Source: an uncultured Alphaproteobacteria bacterium (GTDB taxonomy: Bacteria > Pseudomonadota > Alphaproteobacteria > Rhodobacterales > Rhodobacteraceae). Taken from it: a stretch of DNA of 64,000 nucleotides. The stretch is from positions 124,001 to 188,000 of the forward strand of contig CACHDI010000002.1 of the NCBI GenBank assembly GCA_902578545.1. Direction: 5' to 3'. Below the pieces are notes generated by a model that ran no database searches, was not told the DNA's origin, and worked only from the letters and a program-made list of their open reading frames with translations. Made by a program: the position numbers and the translations under genes. This document shows, in pieces, positions 7,348-15,870 of this stretch (positions within the stretch are counted from its first letter, which is position 1; each line of letters begins with the position of its first letter).

Positions 7348-10236
7348 TTAAGCTGGCATAATTTTACATAAGGTTGCTTTGGTTTCCTGCATTTGAGTAA
7401 CCGAATCATAACCATATGTTTGTGCAGTATTACTTGATTCACCAAGAACTATTGGATCAGCTCCTTTTGGATATTTTGACCTCAGATCTTTTCCTTGAAA
7501 GTGTCCTCCAAAATGGAAAGGCATAAATACCACACCGGTACCTACTCTATTGGTAACCATAGCCTTTACCAATACTTTAGCACCCTCAGCACCCTCTACC
7601 CAAACGTTAGTTCCATCTCTTATTCCAAGATCGTTTGCATCTCTTGGATTAATTTCTACGAACATATCTTGTTGAAGCTCTGCTAACCATGGATTTGATC
7701 TGGTTTCATCACCACCACCTTCATATTCAACAAGTCTTCCTGATGTCAATATTAACGGATAATCTTTAGAAAAGTCTTTCTTCTGAATAGATTCATACAT
7801 TGTAGGTAATCTCCAGAAAACTTTGTCAGCGTAAGTTGGATAATCAGCAACTAAATCTCTTCTGGAAGTATAAAGCGCTTCTCTATGGAGAGGTATTGGG
7901 TCAGGGAAAGTCCAAACAACAGCTCTGGCTTTCGCATTTCCAAAAGGTGCACATTCATGTTTTATTGCTACTCTCTGAATACCACCTGATAAATCTGTTT
8001 TCCAATTAGTTTTTGGACCAGCAACAGCATTTATAGCTTTAAGCTCATTCGCTGTTAAATCTTTGTCCCAACCAAGATCCATCAACATCTGCATTGTAAA
8101 CTCTGGATAACCATCTTTTATTTCAGATCCAGCAGAGTAGACCCCTTCAGCTAGTAGATTGTCCCCATCACGCTCAACCCCAAATCTAGCTCTAAAAGTC
8201 AAGCCACCTTTAGATACAGGTTTGCTCATATCATATAAGTTGGGTGTTCCAGGATGCTTCATTTCTGGATTTCCCCAACTAGGCCAAGGCATTCCATAAT
8301 AATCACCATCAGCAGGTCCCCCAACCGCTTGAAGAGTTGTACGATCAAAAGTGTGTTGATTTGCCATATGTAGCTTTAATCTTTCTGGAGACTGTCCAGT
8401 ATAACCAATAGTCCACATGCCTCTATTGATTTCTCCTGTAATATCCTCAATTACTGGCTCATCACCATTCATAGCAATATTCCTAAAAATACGATCAGCA
8501 AAACCAAATTTCTTGGCCAATAAGGCCATAATCACATGATCCGGCTTACTCTCAAACATAGGTTCCATAACCTTTTCTCGCCATTGAATTGAACGATTTG
8601 AGGCTGTAATTGAGCCGTAAGTCTCAAATTGAGTCGTTGATGGTAGTAAATAAGCACCATCTTTTCGATCATGTAGTACTGCTGAAACTGTAGGGAACGG
8701 ATCCACAACTACTAATAGATCTAACTTCTCCATAGCATCTTTCATTTCAACCATTCTTGTTTGTGAATTTGGAGCATGCCCCCAAAACACCATAGCCCTA
8801 GTGTTATCAGGTTGTACCAAGTTCTCTTTTGATTCTAAAACGCCGTCAATCCATCGACTAACAGGAATACCCTTTTCGTTCATCATCAGACGATCTTTAC
8901 CATCTTTCTTCTTCATTTTTCCAAATCGACCTTTTAGCCAATCTAGATCTTCTTCCCATACTCTTGCCCAATGAGCCCATGACCCAGGCTTTAAGCCATA
9001 ATATCCTGGCAATGTATTAGCTAAAACTCCTAAGTCTGTTGCACCTTGAACATTATCATGTCCTCTAAAAATATTGGTTCCTCCACCAGTTACACCCATA
9101 TTTCCTAGAGCTAACTGAAAAACACAATAAGCTCTGGTGTTATTATTTCCATTAGTATGCTGAGTTCCACCCATACACCAAATAAAAGTACCAGGTCTAT
9201 TATTTGCCATAGTCCTGGCAACCCTTTCCAATTGAGAACCAGGTACCCCTGTTACTCTTTCAGTTTCTTTTGGGTTCCATTTTGCAACTTCTGTTTTAAT
9301 CTGGTCCATTCCCCAGACCCTAGTTCTTATAAACTCTTTATCTTCCCATCCATTTTCAAAAATATGCCACAAAATTCCCCAAATTAAGGCCACATCTGAA
9401 CCAGGCCTAAATCTTACATACTCGTCAGCATGAGCTGCAGTTCTAGTAAACCTCGGATCACAAACGATTAATGGTGCGTTATTCTGCTCTTTTGCTTTAA
9501 GAATGTGCATCAATGATACTGGGTGAGCTTCAGCAGGATTTCCACCTATTAAAAATATAGCATTAGATTTATGAATATCATTATAAGAATTAGTCATTGC
9601 TCCGTAGCCCCAAGTGTTAGCAACACCCGCAACAGTAGTGGAGTGACAAATTCTTGCCTGATGATCTACGTTGTTGGTCCCCCAATAAGCAGCAAATTTT
9701 CTATAAAGATAAGATTGCTCATTGTTTGTCTTAGCTGAACCAAGCCAATAAACACTGTCAGGTCCACTTTCCTCACGTATTTGAAGCATTTTATCGCCAA
9801 TTTCATCTATGGCTGTATCCCAAGAAACTTTTGTCCACTCTCCATTAACAAGCTTCATCGGATATTTAAGTCTTCTCTCTCCGTGAGCATTTTCTCTAAC
9901 TGCTGCACCCTTGGCACAATGAGCGCCAAGATTAAAAGGACTATCCCATCCTGGCTCTTGACCTACCCATACTCCATTTCTCACTTCAGCCAAAACTGTA
10001 CATCCAACGGAACAATGTGTACAAACACTCTTCATCACTGACATGTTGGAATCAACTGCTGACGCATCCGCTGGAGTTACAGTACCACCAGCAAATGAAA
10101 AAGCTGCTAATCCACCTACTGCTATTCCAGACCCTTTGAGAAATCCTCGCCTATTAACTTTTTTTGATTGCACATGTCCAAATAAAGAAGATTTCTGAGA
10201 GCCTCTCGCAATCTCTTTTGTCTTTCTCTTTAACAT
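7348..10236 (-). CDS. fdoG: formate dehydrogenase alpha subunit, Mo/W-bis-MGD catalytic protein (Cys type)
   Basis: 962 residues. The Tat signal contains NRRGFLKGSGIAVGGLAAFSF in two parts near residues 28 to 48. A [4Fe-4S] site uses C72, C75, C79 and C107 (CTHCSVGC with GAHCAKG). The metal ligand position lies in QARICHSTTVAG at Cys197, where E. coli FdnG and FdoG have selenocysteine, and no in-frame TGA is present. The molybdopterin-binding domains continue to the dinucleotide-binding C-terminus (TSGRLVEYEGGGDETRSNPW and IKPRDA-like EINPRDANDLGI). Function: periplasmic oxidation of formate to CO2. Whether Mo or W is bound cannot be read directly; the linked tungstate transporter favours W. 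Its neighbours are the beta subunit downstream and a small Tat protein upstream. Confidence 0.95.
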   Translation of the reverse strand: MLKRKTKEIARGSQKSSLFGHVQSKKVNRRGFLKGSGIAVGGLAAFSFAGGTVTPADASAVDSNMSVMKSVCTHCSVGCTVLAEVRNGVWVGQEPGWDSPFNLGAHCAKGAAVRENAHGERRLKYPMKLVNGEWTKVSWDTAIDEIGDKMLQIREESGPDSVYWLGSAKTNNEQSYLYRKFAAYWGTNNVDHQARICHSTTVAGVANTWGYGAMTNSYNDIHKSNAIFLIGGNPAEAHPVSLMHILKAKEQNNAPLIVCDPRFTRTAAHADEYVRFRPGSDVALIWGILWHIFENGWEDKEFIRTRVWGMDQIKTEVAKWNPKETERVTGVPGSQLERVARTMANNRPGTFIWCMGGTQHTNGNNNTRAYCVFQLALGNMGVTGGGTNIFRGHDNVQGATDLGVLANTLPGYYGLKPGSWAHWARVWEEDLDWLKGRFGKMKKKDGKDRLMMNEKGIPVSRWIDGVLESKENLVQPDNTRAMVFWGHAPNSQTRMVEMKDAMEKLDLLVVVDPFPTVSAVLHDRKDGAYLLPSTTQFETYGSITASNRSIQWREKVMEPMFESKPDHVIMALLAKKFGFADRIFRNIAMNGDEPVIEDITGEINRGMWTIGYTGQSPERLKLHMANQHTFDRTTLQAVGGPADGDYYGMPWPSWGNPEMKHPGTPNLYDMSKPVSKGGLTFRARFGVERDGDNLLAEGVYSAGSEIKDGYPEFTMQMLMDLGWDKDLTANELKAINAVAGPKTNWKTDLSGGIQRVAIKHECAPFGNAKARAVVWTFPDPIPLHREALYTSRRDLVADYPTYADKVFWRLPTMYESIQKKDFSKDYPLILTSGRLVEYEGGGDETRSNPWLAELQQDMFVEINPRDANDLGIRDGTNVWVEGAEGAKVLVKAMVTNRVGTGVVFMPFHFGGHFQGKDLRSKYPKGADPIVLGESSNTAQTYGYDSVTQMQETKATLCKIMPA

Positions 10237-10294
10237 TATTCCACTCCAAATTTATTATTTATGTAATATTTTTTGATTTCAATTTAGTAATTAA

Positions 10295-10477
10295 TTAGAA
10301 CTTGGCTAATTCTAAATATTTCTTATAATAAGCACCTTTTTGAAGGCCTGTTTTTCTTTTAGTTTCCTCTGCTATCCCCTTATTTCCCACCAATGACACA
10401 GCTGCAGCTGCTGGCGCTCCAACTGCTGACATTTTTAAGAAATCTCTTCTGCTAGTGGATTTATTATTTTTACTCAT
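10295..10477 (-). CDS. formate dehydrogenase region small Tat-signal protein
   Basis: 60 residues beginning MSKNNKSTSRRDFLKMSAVG, a clear twin-arginine motif followed by an alanine-rich hydrophobic run and then a short soluble tail ending YYKKYLELAKF. The start was set at the ATG at 10477 because TGAGGAGAAG lies just upstream; a longer reading to 10531 would run back through this ribosome site. The size, the motif and the position directly before the catalytic subunit match the small formate dehydrogenase-associated Tat proteins known from proteobacteria. Its molecular role is unknown; a guide or escort for export of the alpha subunit is a reasonable guess. Confidence 0.85.
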   Translation of the reverse strand: MSKNNKSTSRRDFLKMSAVGAPAAAAVSLVGNKGIAEETKRKTGLQKGAYYKKYLELAKF

Positions 10478-10505
10478 TTTCTTCTCCTCAATAATTCCTA
10501 AAAAT

Positions 10506-11132
10506 TTAAAATTTAAAAGCCTCAGTTTCAATTTCCATAAAAGCTTTCCCTAAAGAACCCACTGGGGCGTAAAAAACAGAATATTCTGCTGCAGTTAAGT
10601 CATCAAAAAAGTGTTTGGCCCAAGGTCCTAAGTGAGTAGCAAAAAAGTCATTTTGCTGCTTAAAAGAAAGAGCCGTGTAAAAGCGGTTAGTAATAATACC
10701 ACTCATCATTTCACAAAGAGAAGCAATATGATCTTCAGGATCAGAATTATTGACCGATCTTGAAATCCCTATCTTTTTCATATCATCTCGAAGATTTGCT
10801 AATGGCTTTTCATTTAAGAAACCAGTCATATAAAAACTGGCATATGGGAGTAATTCACCCCTCCCCACACCAATGAATAAATTATGATACTCTCTTTCAA
10901 TAGTTTTAATATCTAACTTATCAGAAAGCACACTCAAAGAATTGATTGATTCACCAATTCTATTTTCTCCTCCAACTAATGATCTAACTTTATTCAAAGT
11001 ATCTTTGGAAGGAGGTCTACTAAGCAAATTTGATAAAAGAGCGTAAAGAGAAGACCGATGCTGATCTTCGATATCAACAATGTCCCCCCTGGTAGCTTCC
11101 GTAGCTGGCATTTTAGCGTGCTGCGTAATCAT
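10506..11132 (-). CDS. TorD/DmsD-family chaperone for formate dehydrogenase
   Basis: 208 residues, all-alpha in character. The sequence runs from HRSSLYALLSNLLSRPPS near the N-terminus through EREYHNLFIGVGRGELLPY with YASFYMTGFLNEKPLANLR, the diagnostic TorD-family centre, to IASLCEMMSGII and a helical tail ending ETEAF. Such cytoplasmic proteins bind the Tat signal of a molybdoenzyme, hold it until the cofactor is inserted, and prevent early export. Its place at the head of the run that encodes the small Tat protein and the catalytic subunit makes those the likely clients. Start is the ATG at 11132; the ATG at 11111 (MPATEA) is a possible alternative. Confidence 0.88.
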   Translation of the reverse strand: MITQHAKMPATEATRGDIVDIEDQHRSSLYALLSNLLSRPPSKDTLNKVRSLVGGENRIGESINSLSVLSDKLDIKTIEREYHNLFIGVGRGELLPYASFYMTGFLNEKPLANLRDDMKKIGISRSVNNSDPEDHIASLCEMMSGIITNRFYTALSFKQQNDFFATHLGPWAKHFFDDLTAAEYSVFYAPVGSLGKAFMEIETEAFKF

Positions 11133-11371
11133 TAAACTTATAGAACATTAACTTTACGTAAACTGCAAGTAAATTTTGCAAAAAAAATCAAAAAAGTTTA
11201 ATTTTTGGAAATAAACATAAAAAATAAAATAAAATAAAATTTCCTATTTCCCAAAATAAAAATAAATATATTAAAAACAATAGGTTACCAAAAATATGTA
11301 CTTTTCAATCCAAAGTAAATTACTATGGATTTATGGTTTGAAATAATATTTAAATAATAAAAAAAGATCGT
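11133..11371. other. AT-rich intergenic spacer upstream of the chaperone gene
   Basis: 239 bases with no supportable gene. It holds four tandem AAAAT units at 11221-11240, a TTTACGTAAA palindrome just upstream of the chaperone start (about 11151-11162), and otherwise A/T runs. It probably contains the promoter for the chaperone-to-cytochrome run on the minus strand, but no convincing -35/-10 pair was found. No RNA structure with G/C-rich stems was seen. Confidence 0.5.
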
Positions 11372-12133
11372 TTAAGATTTAAAAATCATCTTTTTTGGTT
11401 TGATTCTAATAGTTCTGTTATCAGCTACAAAACTGGAATTATTACTTTTAATCATTTCATGGCTATCTAAATGTTCTTTTTCAGATGAAAAATCTTTTTT
11501 TCTGCTATTATCATCTTTCTTTTCAGAGACATCTTCATTAAGAGATGTATTTTCATTATAGGCTTCATTATCAATTGCTTCATCATTGCTTATTGGTTTT
11601 TTATTGTATGAGACTTTTGTATTTTGTTCATTAACTCTTATTGAAGATGTTTTAAAGGCATTGGACTGTTCAGAAATGTCTAAATCTTCATTATCAGTTT
11701 GAGGTTTAAACTGTCCTTTAAAACCTTTACCCACGACATAATTAGTCGCAAACTCTTCTAAAGCTGATGTAGCAATTGTAAAATCTTCATCATACTCATT
11801 CATTCCATCTAAATTAGCTAATATTGGATTTGTTAACCAAAGTTTTCTTAGGGCTTTCTTTTTTAAATGTTCGGGTACATTTTTTTTCAAAAAATTTTTA
11901 AAGTTATCTCCAGCCTTCATTTTTTCAGGATCTGGAAGTTTTAGCTGCTTTAAAATTTCATCGTCAGGTAATCCAGCAAACTTATCATTTTTTTCATCTG
12001 ACTTATCAATTTCTTCTAATTTCTTTTTTTTAATATCAGAATTATTCTGATTTAGACTCTTTTCATTACCAGAGATCTTCCGTTTAGACCAACGATGAAA
12101 AAAACTATCTTTATTTTTATCTCTATTGACCAA
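11372..12133 (-). CDS. DUF3306 family formate dehydrogenase accessory protein
   Basis: 253 residues. A basic N-terminus containing FFHRWSKRK is followed by the conserved core LPDDEILKQLKLPDPEKM and KNVPEHLKKKALRKLWLTNP with LANLDGMNEYDEDFT, which is the DUF3306 signature. The rest, from about residue 130, is a low-complexity, acidic and serine/asparagine-rich tail ending in IRIKPKKMIFKS. The start codon is TTG. The gene follows DUF3305 by 5 bases. These two families travel together beside formate dehydrogenase genes in alphaproteobacteria; their biochemical role is not established. The family call is fairly sure, the function unknown. Confidence 0.8.
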   Translation of the reverse strand: MVNRDKNKDSFFHRWSKRKISGNEKSLNQNNSDIKKKKLEEIDKSDEKNDKFAGLPDDEILKQLKLPDPEKMKAGDNFKNFLKKNVPEHLKKKALRKLWLTNPILANLDGMNEYDEDFTIATSALEEFATNYVVGKGFKGQFKPQTDNEDLDISEQSNAFKTSSIRVNEQNTKVSYNKKPISNDEAIDNEAYNENTSLNEDVSEKKDDNSRKKDFSSEKEHLDSHEMIKSNNSSFVADNRTIRIKPKKMIFKS

Positions 12134-12138
12134 ATTGA

Positions 12139-12702
12139 CTAATTATCCTTTCTAGATTTCAAAATAAGTGGAGATGAAAATACATCAGCAATTTTTTGTA
12201 CTCGAGCATCACCCTTACCTAATTCCGAATTATCAAATTTTAACTTGTCTCTTTTTCTTTTAATAAATGGTTTTTCATTAAAATGTGCATCTGAAAATAT
12301 TTCAATTAAAGCCTGCAGAGTTTGCGGCATTGGAACTGGTTCAACTAAATATTCATCAGAATCCAAATAATCTTGAGCTTCATAGGCGGACGCTGTGACT
12401 TTATGGAGTTTATATTCTTTATCCTCATTTTCTAATTCATCTCTTTCCATTATAACAAAAGCTGAGGCAGGTTCCATTGCTAGCGATACCTTATAAGACT
12501 CTACTTCTGCTCTATGCAATTCTAAAATTTGTGATCCAACGTGAAAATCAAATATTCCAGACTCTTCTCTAATCAATTTCCAATCTTTATCAACGGATCC
12601 GGGCAATAAACATATTGGTTTCCATGACCACTTCAACCAAGGACTTTTATTTGGAGATCTCCTTACAATAACTCCAACATTTATTTCTTTTTGTTTTTCC
12701 AT
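12139..12702 (-). CDS. DUF3305 family formate dehydrogenase accessory protein
   Basis: 187 residues. The N-terminus INVGVIVRRSPNKSPWLKWS continues with WKPICLLPG, which is the typical DUF3305 opening; the middle contains ELHRAEVESYKVSLAMEPASA and the C-terminus is basic. The start is taken at the ATG at 12702; an upstream TTG at 12708 is possible, and no strong ribosome site separates them. It is the first gene of the minus-strand run that continues into DUF3306, divergent from the polyferredoxin gene with 117 bases between. The role in formate dehydrogenase maturation is inferred only from constant gene neighbourhood. Confidence 0.8.
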   Translation of the reverse strand: MEKQKEINVGVIVRRSPNKSPWLKWSWKPICLLPGSVDKDWKLIREESGIFDFHVGSQILELHRAEVESYKVSLAMEPASAFVIMERDELENEDKEYKLHKVTASAYEAQDYLDSDEYLVEPVPMPQTLQALIEIFSDAHFNEKPFIKRKRDKLKFDNSELGKGDARVQKIADVFSSPLILKSRKDN

Positions 12703-12819
12703 TATCAAATAAATTTTAAATAATAATTTATATTTATTGATATTTTAATTTTAAAAATGTAAACCATAAAACTGTCTTAGGTATAATTTTTTAATTTCAA
12801 AAAAACAAGAGTTTCCAGC

Positions 12820-14805
12820 ATGAAAAGCCAGAATAGAACTCTACTATTATGTCGTTGTGGCGACAGCATGAAGATTGATACCAAATCAGCAAAAGAAGCA
12901 ATAGATGCAAGTTCTGTTATAGAAACTGACTTTCTTTGCACAAAAAATTTGTCCGTAGCAGAGAAAGAACTATCATCTGATAATCAAGTTATTATTGCTT
13001 GCGAACAACAAGCATCATTATTTAACGAACTTTGTAATGAGATCGAATTTGAAAAAAAAATTATACCCGATCTTATAAATATAGATATAAGAGACCGCGC
13101 AGGTTGGACAAATGATAAAAATGCATTTGCAAAACAAGCAGCACTACTTTCTGAATTAAATTTAGAGAGTCCTTCAACACCTGTTAAGGAAATTGTATCT
13201 GAAGGTGTCTGTCTTATACTTGGGAAAGATGAAGCAGCACTAGATGTAGCTCTTAAACTAAGTGATGAACTTGCAGTAACTATTTTATTTGAAGAAGAAT
13301 TAGAAGATATAATACCTAGAAGTGAATATAATATCTGCAAAGGTGTTTTGAAAAGAGTTTCAGGTTATTTAGGCAACTATAGTATTACTGTTAATGACTA
13401 TACGGAGTTGAATCCATATGGCAGGGGAACTAGTACATTTGGTCCTCACAAAAAAGAAGTAACTTCCAAATGTGACATTATTGTTGATTTAAGAGGTGCT
13501 AATTCATTATTTCCAAATGAAAAAAAGAAAGATGGCTATTTAAGAAAAGACCCAAATGACAAAGTCGGTTTAGAAAGAATTTTTCAAGAAGCTATAAGTT
13601 TCAAAGGTGAATTTGAAAAACCAGTTTACATTGATTTTGACGAAACTAAATGTGCTCATAGCAGAGCTTCAAGAAAAGGATGCTCAAGATGCCTTGATCT
13701 TTGTCCTGCCAATGCCATCACATCAATAGGTGACTACGTTTCTGTTGATCCTTATATCTGTGCTGGTTGTGGAAATTGTTCTTCCGTATGCCCCTCAGGA
13801 GCTGCAAATTATAATGACCCTCCATTATATTTTATTATTGATAGAATAAAAAATCTAAGTTCAATCTTCAGAAAATATGAAAATAAAATTCTACCCCGTC
13901 TCTTATTTGTAGATGATATATTTGGAAAAGAATTAATTTCGCTTATTGCGAGGTATGGCAAAGGTCTACCTTCAGACGTCATCCCTTTAAGTATATCAAA
14001 TATTGAATTGTTAAGCCATGCAGAGATGCTGGTTTCTTTAAGTTGTGGATTTAGAGAAGTTTTAATTTTAAAAAATAATGGTGAGCTATCAAGTTCTTTA
14101 AATCTTCAAATTGAAATTTGCAAAAATATCCTAGAATCTTCTGGTAAAAAAAATGAAGATAGACTGAGACTGATAGAAACTACTGATCCTGACATTTTTG
14201 AGGAAAAATTATATGAATCTATAAATAAAGATTTAATTACTGATCCTATCTTATTAGTTGGCAACAAAAGAGAAATTACAAGAACTGCTGCCAAAGCCAT
14301 CGTAGGTAAAAATGAAGTTATTAAGTTACCAGATACTTCTCCTTATGGAGAAATTCTAATTGATACAAATAAATGTACACTTTGCTTGGCTTGTATTTCA
14401 TTATGTCCTACTAATGCTCTAGAAGATAATGCAGACAAACCTGAGCTAAATTTTACTGAAAATGCCTGTATTCAATGTGGGATTTGTGAAAATACCTGTC
14501 CAGAAAAAGCAATAAAATTAAATCCACAAATAAATTTAAATAATGACGCATTAAGTCAAAAAACCCTTCATAGTGAGGAACCTTTTGAATGTATTGTCTG
14601 TAAAAGGCCTTTTGGTGTAAAATCAACAATCAATAGAATAATTTCAAAATTAGAGAATAATCATTGGATGTATCAAAACAGTAAAAAGCTAGATTTAGTT
14701 AAAATGTGTGATGATTGCAGAGTAAATGCTCAATACCATGATGAAAATTCTCCCTTTAAGTATGGAAAAAAACCAAAGCTTAGGACTACTGATGATTATC
14801 AATAA
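12820..14805 (+). CDS. large [4Fe-4S] polyferredoxin of the formate dehydrogenase locus
   Basis: 661 residues. Four ferredoxin-type cysteine groups are present: CSRCLDLCPANAI preceded by CAHSRASRKG, CAGCGNCSSVCPSGA near 305 to 325, CTLCLACISLCPTNAL near 515, and CIQCGICENTCPEKAI near 550. A fifth pair, CIVCKRPFG, and a late CDDC may bind another metal. The N-terminal 280 residues include CRCGDSM and a Rossmann-like centre (GVCLILGKDEAALDVALKL). The domain plan, two ferredoxin pairs separated by a 190-residue globular part, matches a protein repeatedly found beside alphaproteobacterial formate dehydrogenases. It could move electrons or assist cluster and cofactor assembly. It is divergent from DUF3305 and convergent with the cytochrome gene. 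Confidence 0.85.
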   Translation: MKSQNRTLLLCRCGDSMKIDTKSAKEAIDASSVIETDFLCTKNLSVAEKELSSDNQVIIACEQQASLFNELCNEIEFEKKIIPDLINIDIRDRAGWTNDKNAFAKQAALLSELNLESPSTPVKEIVSEGVCLILGKDEAALDVALKLSDELAVTILFEEELEDIIPRSEYNICKGVLKRVSGYLGNYSITVNDYTELNPYGRGTSTFGPHKKEVTSKCDIIVDLRGANSLFPNEKKKDGYLRKDPNDKVGLERIFQEAISFKGEFEKPVYIDFDETKCAHSRASRKGCSRCLDLCPANAITSIGDYVSVDPYICAGCGNCSSVCPSGAANYNDPPLYFIIDRIKNLSSIFRKYENKILPRLLFVDDIFGKELISLIARYGKGLPSDVIPLSISNIELLSHAEMLVSLSCGFREVLILKNNGELSSSLNLQIEICKNILESSGKKNEDRLRLIETTDPDIFEEKLYESINKDLITDPILLVGNKREITRTAAKAIVGKNEVIKLPDTSPYGEILIDTNKCTLCLACISLCPTNALEDNADKPELNFTENACIQCGICENTCPEKAIKLNPQINLNNDALSQKTLHSEEPFECIVCKRPFGVKSTINRIISKLENNHWMYQNSKKLDLVKMCDDCRVNAQYHDENSPFKYGKKPKLRTTDDYQ

Positions 14806-14810
14806 ACATT

Positions 14811-15587
14811 TTACCAAAAGTTTATTGGTTTCCCTAAATCTTTAGGTTTTATTTTTGAAACATAAGATAAAATATCATCAATATCATCTAATGATAGTTC
14901 TATAGGAGCTATTACCACTGGAGATAATTTTGAACCCGCATCATATACTTCTTGAATGGATATAACATTTAAATGTGGACTTACTGTCCAAAATGCTCTG
15001 AACCTTTCTTCCCAATCTTCAAAGGATCTCATTGCATGAAAAGAAGGTGATGAGTCTATTCCAGCAAATGCATTATCATCAACTACGTGACATCTTTTAC
15101 AATGCTTTTGGGAAACTAAAAGTCCATTCTTTATATCTCCTTCAAAAACAAATTCTTTTTCATTCTGTTTTTCAAATTTTAAAGCCTTAAACATAGAAGC
15201 TCCATTAAATTGAAATCCCTCAATAGCTGAAATCCCAGATGGGCTTCTTAACCAATCAATGAACTTCTCAATTTTATTCAATTTTATTTCATCACTAGTA
15301 GTTTTTTCAATTTTATAAACAATACCATTCAAATCTGAAAAAATACTAATACCTTCATTTTTCAAATCAATTGAAAGATCAGTATTTTCAGATGTTTTCT
15401 TCGATTTTATTGATATTTGAGTTTTAAATTTAAACCTTGGCAAGATGTGTTTATCAAATTCGATCATTAATAATTCCTCAGGAAAATGTAAATAAACTTC
15501 TTCAGATAAAGCATTTTTTACTTGAAAAAATATGATCAAAAATGAAAAAAAAATTAAAAGTATTTTATCCAAAATCTTGACAAACAT
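14811..15587 (-). CDS. exported protein with C-terminal cytochrome c domain
   Basis: 258 residues: a signal peptide (hydrophobic to about residue 24, cleavage near ALSEE), a central region of about 130 residues without a recognised family, and a C-terminal mono-heme domain with C163-K-R-C166-H167 followed by SFHAMRSFEDWEERFRAF. A possible heme Met is not obvious; the segment SKLSPVVIAP follows later. It faces the polyferredoxin gene tail to tail with 5 bases between, and the DUF6494 gene is divergent from it. The position within the formate locus suggests a second periplasmic electron carrier or redox sensor, but this is inference. Confidence 0.8.
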   Translation of the reverse strand: MFVKILDKILLIFFSFLIIFFQVKNALSEEVYLHFPEELLMIEFDKHILPRFKFKTQISIKSKKTSENTDLSIDLKNEGISIFSDLNGIVYKIEKTTSDEIKLNKIEKFIDWLRSPSGISAIEGFQFNGASMFKALKFEKQNEKEFVFEGDIKNGLLVSQKHCKRCHVVDDNAFAGIDSSPSFHAMRSFEDWEERFRAFWTVSPHLNVISIQEVYDAGSKLSPVVIAPIELSLDDIDDILSYVSKIKPKDLGKPINFW

Positions 15588-15651
15588 TTTCTTCTACCCC
15601 TTATGTTAACTTGACTAATAATTTTAAATTAAAAAAAAGATAGGAATTATT

Positions 15652-15870
15652 ATGAATCTAGATCATGAAAAGTTTAATATTTCAATGAGAAAATTTTTGA
15701 AAAAAGTTGGCGTAACTTCCCAGCAAAAAATTGAAGAAGCTGTTAGAATTGGTATTGAAAACAATTTAATGATAACAAATCAAATTGAAGTTAAAGTTAA
15801 ACTAGAAATTAAAGAATTAGATCTTAATCATGAAATTAGTGGGGAAATTCTTATTGAGGATAATTCATGA
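15652..15870 (+). CDS. DUF6494-like small protein
   Basis: 72 residues, MNLDHEKFNISMRKFLKKVG followed by VTSQQKIEEAVRIGIENN and a beta-type C-terminus ending in EILIEDNS. The N-terminal FNISMRKFLKKVGVTSQ pattern is what I associate with the DUF6494 family of alphaproteobacteria. AGGAAT lies at a good distance before the ATG. Its stop overlaps the Mrp start by the 4-base ATGA, so the two are translationally coupled. The function is unknown; constant linkage to Mrp and formate dehydrogenase genes is the only hint. Confidence 0.75.
   Translation: MNLDHEKFNISMRKFLKKVGVTSQQKIEEAVRIGIENNLMITNQIEVKVKLEIKELDLNHEISGEILIEDNS

Noticed and set aside
11221-11240. Four tandem AAAAT units as a regulatory repeat
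   Set aside because: Simple low-complexity sequence in an AT-rich spacer; no reason to assign function.
12984-13340. A 118-codon minus-strand frame inside the polyferredoxin gene
   Set aside because: Antisense shadow, serine-rich composition, no ribosome site, overlapped fully by a gene with clear domains.
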